The position numbers and the translations under genes are program-made. A stretch of 10,661 bases of DNA from CAZTGZ01 sp044339595 (lineage in GTDB: Bacteria; Bacteroidota; Bacteroidia; NS11-12g; UBA9320), in assembly GCA_044339595.1 (NCBI GenBank), contig JBIIVF010000084.1, positions 1 to 10,661 on the forward strand, read 5' to 3'. The notes beneath the pieces were generated by a model that saw only the letters and a program-made list of their open reading frames with translations, had not been told where the DNA came from and searched no databases. The first letter of the stretch is position 1. Every line of letters starts with the position of its first letter. Shown one piece after another: positions 7,021 to 10,661 of this stretch.

Positions 7021-8463
7021 TTACTTCTGTTTCATCTCCTCTTCGTATTCCTCAAGCAAGTAATTCACAATGCCGGGAACGTTTTCAATGGCCACTTTTT
7101 TGAATTTAATGTTCTGTCTGTGGTCCAAGATGAAAATTTCAGGGGTGGTTACGATATTGTACTTGGTTCTGAAATCGCTCGTACCAAATTGATTTGCCAC
7201 GTTAAGAAATCCGAGTTTGTTGTCTTTAACAAATTTTCTCCAGCCTTCGAAATCACCTTGGGTATAAACGGCATAGATCGAAAGTCCTTTGGCTGCCAGC
7301 GTGTCATACATTCTGGCCAATGCAGGAACATCTTTTTTACAGTGACCGCATTGGTGATCCCAGAATACCACAATGCTCACCGGACTCTTGATTCTGGAGA
7401 GTGTATGAGGCTTCATCAAAGTATCAACCAGGGTAATGTCAGGAGCCGTTCTTCCGCAAAGGGTTGGTCCTATTTTAGAAGCATGGTCGCACATTTTGTT
7501 TACCAAAGCGCTATCCGCCCAAAAAGCCCTGCCTGCGCAGTAATAATTGCTGATCATGTGATGTAATACCTTATCCATACACATGATTTTTGATTCTTCA
7601 TAATGGTTGGTGTTCCACCAAATGGTGTATTTGAAGATCTCTTTGCTGCCACCTTTTTCTACCAGACTCATCACTTTTTCAATGGCTGTGATAACAGTGT
7701 CCGGAATTTGAATATAAAGTTTGGTCATGTAATACTCTAGTTTGTTTTGATAAACCGGCGTGCGCATCAAACCATCTTCACTCATATCGATATGATCCCA
7801 ATAGTGATCGCGGTAATAATTGAATTTGAAATTGGAATCAATTTTTCCATCCGGGCCCGGTGTAGGTTCAGGGATATCGACTTCGACCATGGCCTTGAAA
7901 ATTTTGGAAATGAATAAATCCGGATTGGCCATCGCCAATTCAGCCCTTTTATCGCCTACCGATTCATCCACGATTCGGAGCTCTTCTCTCACGGCCTTCT
8001 TTTTTACTTCATCCGTTTCGGCTTTTAGTTTTTCCTGCAATTGTGTGGCTTGTCTGCCTTTTTCAGCAGCAAATCGATTGAATTCATAGAAAATCTCATT
8101 CTCCCGTGAATTTTTTACTTTCAATAAGGCAGGTGATAAGGAAGTGTCTGTTTCTATGCCGAAAATCTGACTGTTATTGGATACAACAATTTCGGTGTAG
8201 GTATGATTGGGCAATACAATGAGATAGATGCCATTCGGAAGGGGTTCCTTTCCTTGAAACACCATGGTGCCGGTAGGACTCACTTTCGCAGAATCTTTCA
8301 GGTATTGTTTCACCCCGTAATAATTGGCCAGCAAACCGGTGCCGCCGCTTAATCCTTTTACTTTTACGTCTATCTTGTAGCCTTGAGCCAATGCGGTTTG
8401 TGAAATAAATCCAAAAACCAAGGCGATCAGTAATCCAGGTATTCTCATGTTGTTATTTTTCAT
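7021..8463 (-). CDS. Secreted thioredoxin-like protein (DUF4369/DUF5106/TlpA-type architecture)
   Basis: This 480-aa protein begins with a signal peptide ending TALAQ (about residue 27), so it acts in the periplasm. After it comes a DUF4369-like beta domain (about 29-110, with the typical DSAKVSPTGTMVFQG pattern). A charged, probably coiled-coil stretch follows (about 125-180), then a DUF5106-like middle region (about 180-335). The C-terminal thioredoxin fold (about 335-475) has the redox motif C372-G-H-C375 in VFWDHQCGHCKKDVP and the cis-proline loop TTPEIF (P441). Such proteins reduce or rearrange disulfides in exported proteins. Four more cysteines (295, 309, 325, 336) lie just before the redox domain. 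The ATG at 8463 gives the longest form. An internal ATG at 8448 (MRIPGLLIALVFGF) also makes a good signal peptide and fits the candidate promoter better. Confidence 0.9.
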   Translation of the reverse strand: MKNNNMRIPGLLIALVFGFISQTALAQGYKIDVKVKGLSGGTGLLANYYGVKQYLKDSAKVSPTGTMVFQGKEPLPNGIYLIVLPNHTYTEIVVSNNSQIFGIETDTSLSPALLKVKNSRENEIFYEFNRFAAEKGRQATQLQEKLKAETDEVKKKAVREELRIVDESVGDKRAELAMANPDLFISKIFKAMVEVDIPEPTPGPDGKIDSNFKFNYYRDHYWDHIDMSEDGLMRTPVYQNKLEYYMTKLYIQIPDTVITAIEKVMSLVEKGGSKEIFKYTIWWNTNHYEESKIMCMDKVLHHMISNYYCAGRAFWADSALVNKMCDHASKIGPTLCGRTAPDITLVDTLMKPHTLSRIKSPVSIVVFWDHQCGHCKKDVPALARMYDTLAAKGLSIYAVYTQGDFEGWRKFVKDNKLGFLNVANQFGTSDFRTKYNIVTTPEIFILDHRQNIKFKKVAIENVPGIVNYLLEEYEEEMKQK

Positions 8464-8471
8464 AAGGTGGA

Positions 8472-8479
8472 CAAAATTA
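8472..8479 (-). promoter_or_regulatory. Candidate -7 box for the thioredoxin-like gene
   Basis: On the minus strand this reads TAATTTTG, an exact TAnnTTTG. Transcription near 8467 would leave only about 3 nt before ATG 8463, but about 19 nt before ATG 8448. It therefore favours the later start or a nearly leaderless message. Confidence 0.38.
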
Positions 8480-8492
8480 TTATTAACTGGCT

Positions 8493-8500
8493 TAAAATTG
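8493..8500 (+). promoter_or_regulatory. Weak -7 box for the ATL gene
   Basis: TAAAATTG differs from TAnnTTTG at one position. It would give a leader of about 30 nt before ATG 8536. It is the best plus-strand match in the 72-bp divergent gap. Confidence 0.22.
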
Positions 8501-8535
8501 TGAATTGATAAAAATTATTACGCTAAATCAACAAC

Positions 8536-8883
8536 ATGTGTGCCACAAAGGTTCAGTCAGATTTTTTTGATCAGGTATTTCAGGTTGTACGCCTCGTACC
8601 TTCGGGAAGGATCACTTCTTATGGCGCTATAGCTGCTTATTTGGGAACGAAACGATCATCGAGAATGGTGGGTTGGGCCATGAATGCCTCTCACGGTTCT
8701 GCAGAGCCTGTGCCGGCACACCGCGTGGTGAACCGATCGGGCATGCTTAGCGGTAAAGCACATTTCGGAGATCCGAATGAAATGCAGCGGCGGCTTGAAT
8801 CCGAAGGAATTTCAGTCATAAATGATCAAATTCAGCAGTTTGATGCATTGTTTTGGGATCCTGCGGTTGAACTTTCGCTATAA
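8536..8883 (+). CDS. Alkyltransferase-like (ATL) protein, MGMT-fold DNA-damage recognition
   Basis: This 115-aa protein matches the DNA-binding domain of O6-alkylguanine-DNA alkyltransferase. It has VPSGRITSYGAIAAYLG (21-37, including the Tyr29 region that helps flip the base) and SSRMVGWAMN (41-50, with Arg43 in the arginine-finger position). The active-site loop reads PAHRVVNRSG (60-69). The methyl-accepting Cys of PCHR is replaced by Ala61, so it cannot be a suicide alkyltransferase. ATL proteins bind O6-alkylguanine and hand it to nucleotide excision repair. Length and lack of an N-terminal domain fit ATL (about 100-115 aa). It is divergent from the thioredoxin-like gene (72-bp gap) and convergent with ybaB, with stops 7 bp apart. 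ATG 8536 places the fold start correctly. Confidence 0.93.
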   Translation: MCATKVQSDFFDQVFQVVRLVPSGRITSYGAIAAYLGTKRSSRMVGWAMNASHGSAEPVPAHRVVNRSGMLSGKAHFGDPNEMQRRLESEGISVINDQIQQFDALFWDPAVELSL

Positions 8884-8890
8884 ACAGAAG

Positions 8891-9178
8891 TTAAAACCCT
8901 AATCCCGGCATTAAACTCCGCATTTCACTTTCTGAAACCGCTTCGGCTTTTTCAAGTGCTCGATTTATAGCCGTAAGGATCAAATCTTCCAATTCTTCCT
9001 TTTCGGCATTCCGCATCCAATTTTCATCGATTAGGATGTGGGTGATTTTTCGGTTTCCATTGGCATGAACGATGATTTTACCGCCGGCGGCATCCCCTTC
9101 AACAGTGACGGTGTTCAGCCGGGCCTTCACCTCTTCGGCCTGATTTTTTAAGGCCATTAATTTATCTAATCCAAACAT
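8891..9178 (-). CDS. YbaB/EbfC family nucleoid-associated protein
   Basis: This 95-aa protein begins MFGLDKLMALKNQAEEVKARL, a helix typical of the family. A beta segment follows, TVTVEGDAAGGKIIVHANGNRKITHILID (about 23-51), then a second helix, EELEDLILTAINRALEKAEAVSESEM (about 61-86). It ends in the usual LMPGLGF-type tail. Members form tweezer-like dimers that bind DNA and compact or protect the nucleoid. At 95 aa it is slightly shorter than the common 100-110 aa. It is often found beside dnaX and recR; neither is visible here. It converges on the ATL gene. Its promoter should lie in the gap above 9178, but I found no exact -7 match there. Confidence 0.94.
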   Translation of the reverse strand: MFGLDKLMALKNQAEEVKARLNTVTVEGDAAGGKIIVHANGNRKITHILIDENWMRNAEKEELEDLILTAINRALEKAEAVSESEMRSLMPGLGF

Positions 9179-9242
9179 GCTGCGAAAATAAAAATATCAA
9201 AGCAATGTAGAGGCGCCAGCTGAAAGGTAAAAGGCACTAGAT

Positions 9243-9270
9243 TAGGAACTAGGAACTAGGTATTAGGTGA
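9243..9270. repeat. Heptad tandem repeat TAGGNNN x4
   Basis: The units are TAGGAAC, TAGGAAC, TAGGTAT and TAGGTGA, two identical and two diverged. A partial TAGAT precedes them. This is a short array of degenerating heptads in noncoding DNA. Confidence 0.7.
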
Positions 9271-9279
9271 GAAGTAATT

Positions 9280-9307
9280 TTTAATTCATAATATTTAATT
9301 CATAATT
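9280..9307. repeat. 14-bp direct tandem repeat x2
   Basis: TTTAATTCATAATA (9280-9293) is followed at once by TTTAATTCATAATT (9294-9307), 13 of 14 bases identical. It is A/T-rich and lies 10 bp after the heptad array. Confidence 0.75.
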
Positions 9308-9314
9308 GATTAAA

Positions 9315-9367
9315 GGGGGTTTGGGGGTATCAATCAGTGGATATTGGGCCGGTGGGGGTTGGGGTGG
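9315..9367 (+). repeat. G-run cluster with G-quadruplex potential
   Basis: G runs occur at 9315-9319, 9323-9327, 9346-9348, 9354-9358 and 9361-9364, with a GG at 9366-9367. The first two and last three runs are close together but are separated by an 18-base loop, so a canonical four-run quadruplex would need a long loop. On the minus strand, which carries ybaB, this is C-rich. Confidence 0.45.
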
Positions 9368-9385
9368 TTCAGTATCTGCGAATCA

Positions 9386-9401
9386 TTACATCGTTACATC
9401 A
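9386..9401. repeat. 8-bp tandem repeat x2
   Basis: TTACATCG is followed by TTACATCA (7 of 8 identical). It is short, but is the third distinct tandem repeat within 160 bp. Confidence 0.5.
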
Positions 9402-9636
9402 CAAAGTTGATTTCATTTATGTCATAAATATAGTCGCTGACTGAATTATTGATATTTTATTATGTCTTATTTTGCAATAGGCTCAATGAAATAGTGGAAA
9501 ATCGATTGAATGAATGGATTAATCATTTAAGAATGACGATATATGAAAAAGTCATGATGATGATTTTTGAAATACGAAAATGGTGTTTTTGATTGTTACG
9601 GATCATTTGTGGTCATGGGTCATTGCCCGTTTTGTT

Positions 9637-9694
9637 TGCCCTCCGAGGTTCCCGGGTGTTTGACAGTGAGGTAGAGCGGGAAACCTCAGAGGCA
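9637..9694. terminator. Long imperfect hairpin downstream of dusB
   Basis: Positions 9637-9654 pair with 9677-9694. The paired blocks are TGCC/GGCA, TC/GA, GAGGTT/AACCTC and CCCG/CGGG, interrupted by one mismatch and two single-base bulges (16 pairs in all), with a 22-nt loop. It begins 27 nt after the dusB stop on the minus strand, as a terminator would, but lacks a U tract. It could instead be a structured 3' end or a dispersed palindromic repeat. Confidence 0.45.
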
Positions 9695-9720
9695 GATTAT
9701 TTGGGATTGAAATGGGGTTA

Positions 9721-10661
9721 TTAGACCCATTCAGGATGGTATTTATGCAGAATCTCTTCTAAAATATCACTGACTTCGATGGCGGAATCGGCATGTACCA
9801 GTCTGATCCTGAATTCTTTGAAATGATCGAGGGATTTGAAATAACCTGCATAATGCCGGCGCATTTCAAAGATGCCGGTTTTCTCGCCTTTCCAGCGAAT
9901 GGATGATTCAAAGTGTTTTCGACAGGTTTCAACCCTCTCCAGCATGGTGGGCTCTGAATGAATTTCGCCGGTCTGAAGATAGTGCTTGATTTCTCTGAAT
10001 ATCCATGGATGACCGATACTCGCCCTTCCGATCATCAGTCCGTCAATCCCGTACAACGATTTCATTTTCAACGCTTTTTGTGGAGAATCCACATCGCCAT
10101 TGCCAAAAATAGGTATGTTGATGCGCGGATTGTCCTTTACTTTTCCGATGAGGGTCCAATCGGCTTCTCCTTTATACATTTGCTTTCGGGTTCGACCATG
10201 GATGCTCAGGGCTGCTATTCCAATGTCTTGCAATCTTTCGGCTACTATTTCAATGTTCTTGGTATTTTCATCCCAACCCAGGCGGGTTTTAACCGTAACC
10301 GGCAAATGGGTGCTTTTCACTACTGCCTCGGTCATCCGGACCATCTTGTCGATATCTTGTAATAAAGCAGCACCGGCACCCTTACAGGCTACTGCTTTTA
10401 CCGGACAGCCATAATTGATGTCTATCAAGTCAGGACCGGCAGCGGAAGCGATTTGGGTCGCTTCTTCCATGGAGTCAATGTCGCCGCCAAACAACTGTAT
10501 ACCAATGGGGCGTTCTTGCTCAAATATGTCGAGTTTTTGGATGCTTTTAGCGGCATCGCGAATGAGTCCTTCACTTGAGATAAACTCCGTGTACATCAAA
10601 TCCGCTCCATTGAGTTTGCACACTTCCCGAAATGGTGGGTCGCTCACATCTTCCATGGGCG
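9721..10661 (-). CDS. dusB: tRNA-dihydrouridine synthase B (N-terminus beyond window)
   Basis: This FMN-dependent TIM-barrel enzyme uses NADPH to reduce uridines in tRNA to dihydrouridine. Numbered from the Met at 10656, it shows MYTEFISSEGL (21-31), DLIDINYGCPV (76-86) with catalytic Cys84, VKTRLGW (122-128) with the FMN-contacting Lys, SIHGRT (151-156), FGNGDV (184-189) and IGRASIGHPW (209-218, FMN phosphate binding). A helical C-terminal domain follows (about 230-311). That Met is not the true start. The frame remains open to the edge, and the two codons before it read Ala(partial)-Pro, giving the family's internal APMEDV segment; about 15-20 residues should lie outside. It reads toward a 542-bp gap and is apparently the last gene of its unit. 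Confidence 0.95.
   Translation of the reverse strand, partial: PMEDVSDPPFREVCKLNGADLMYTEFISSEGLIRDAAKSIQKLDIFEQERPIGIQLFGGDIDSMEEATQIASAAGPDLIDINYGCPVKAVACKGAGAALLQDIDKMVRMTEAVVKSTHLPVTVKTRLGWDENTKNIEIVAERLQDIGIAALSIHGRTRKQMYKGEADWTLIGKVKDNPRINIPIFGNGDVDSPQKALKMKSLYGIDGLMIGRASIGHPWIFREIKHYLQTGEIHSEPTMLERVETCRKHFESSIRWKGEKTGIFEMRRHYAGYFKSLDHFKEFRIRLVHADSAIEVSDILEEILHKYHPEWV

Larger units (their letters stand above)
9179..9720. other. 542-bp intergenic region without a convincing gene
   Basis: The stretch holds, in order, four TAGGNNN heptads (9243-9270), a 14-bp tandem pair (9280-9307), five G runs (9315-9364), an 8-bp tandem pair (9386-9401), about 235 bp of unremarkable A/T-rich sequence, and a long imperfect hairpin (9637-9694). 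Open frames are very short (the best ATG frame, from 9533, is 19 codons) and unlike any protein I know. It must contain the ybaB promoter and the dusB 3' end signals. Confidence 0.7.

Noticed and set aside
9533..9592. 19-codon plus-strand ORF in the 542-bp gap
   Set aside because: Too short, Met-rich by chance repetition of ATG, and with no supporting promoter or conservation that can be seen.
9958..10414. Two plus-strand open frames opposite dusB
   Set aside because: Both overlap the conserved DusB core in antisense and encode no recognisable motif.
1..10661. Search for CRISPR arrays, IS ends, tRNA or rRNA genes and toxin-antitoxin pairs
   Set aside because: No regularly spaced repeats, transposase motifs, cloverleaf-like sequences or toxin-type small ORFs were seen on reading both strands.

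Overview
The window looks like ordinary chromosomal sequence from a Bacteroidota bacterium. Protein signatures point there: a DUF4369/DUF5106-type thioredoxin protein, an AlgI-like MBOAT protein ending in FIYFQF, and a DusB of Bacteroidota type. Several intergenic gaps also carry the phylum's -7 promoter consensus TAnnTTTG, and Shine-Dalgarno sequences are mostly absent. I saw no phage genes, transposases, CRISPR arrays, rRNA or tRNA. Every gene falls in a recognisable family or has an interpretable architecture, and I did not find a clearly new multi-gene system.

Layout, left to right. (1) Positions 1-1209, minus strand: an ExoIII-type AP endonuclease (xth, GTG start) followed by a SAM methyltransferase whose ATG overlaps the xth stop as ATGA. 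The methyltransferase runs off the left edge. (2) 1418-3571, minus: a CPA2-family cation:proton antiporter with Usp-like cytosolic domains, probably its own transcription unit. (3) 3708-6205, minus: an AlgI-like MBOAT acyltransferase and a membrane-anchored SGNH-like partner, overlapping as TGATG. This is a typical pair for O-acylation of an exported polymer. (4) 6244-6915, plus: a small secreted, probably outer-membrane beta-barrel protein, divergent from the MBOAT gene with only 38 bp between the preferred start codons. (5) 7021-8463, minus: a secreted thioredoxin-like protein. (6) 8536-8883, plus: an alkyltransferase-like (ATL) DNA-damage recognition protein with Ala in place of the acceptor Cys. 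(7) 8891-9178, minus: a YbaB/EbfC nucleoid-associated protein. (8) 9179-9720: a 542-bp gap holding short tandem repeats, a G-run cluster and a long imperfect hairpin. (9) 9721-10661, minus: tRNA-dihydrouridine synthase B, with its N-terminus beyond the right edge.

Functionally the window mixes DNA repair and damage recognition (xth, ATL), envelope work (MBOAT/SGNH pair, barrel protein, periplasmic thioredoxin), ion homeostasis and tRNA modification. The most interesting points are regulatory. The MBOAT/barrel gap holds two opposed -7 boxes that form a perfect inverted repeat, which also argues for a shorter MBOAT start. The antiporter promoter has a 13-bp palindrome beside its -7 box. The gap before dusB carries a cluster of different short tandem repeats.
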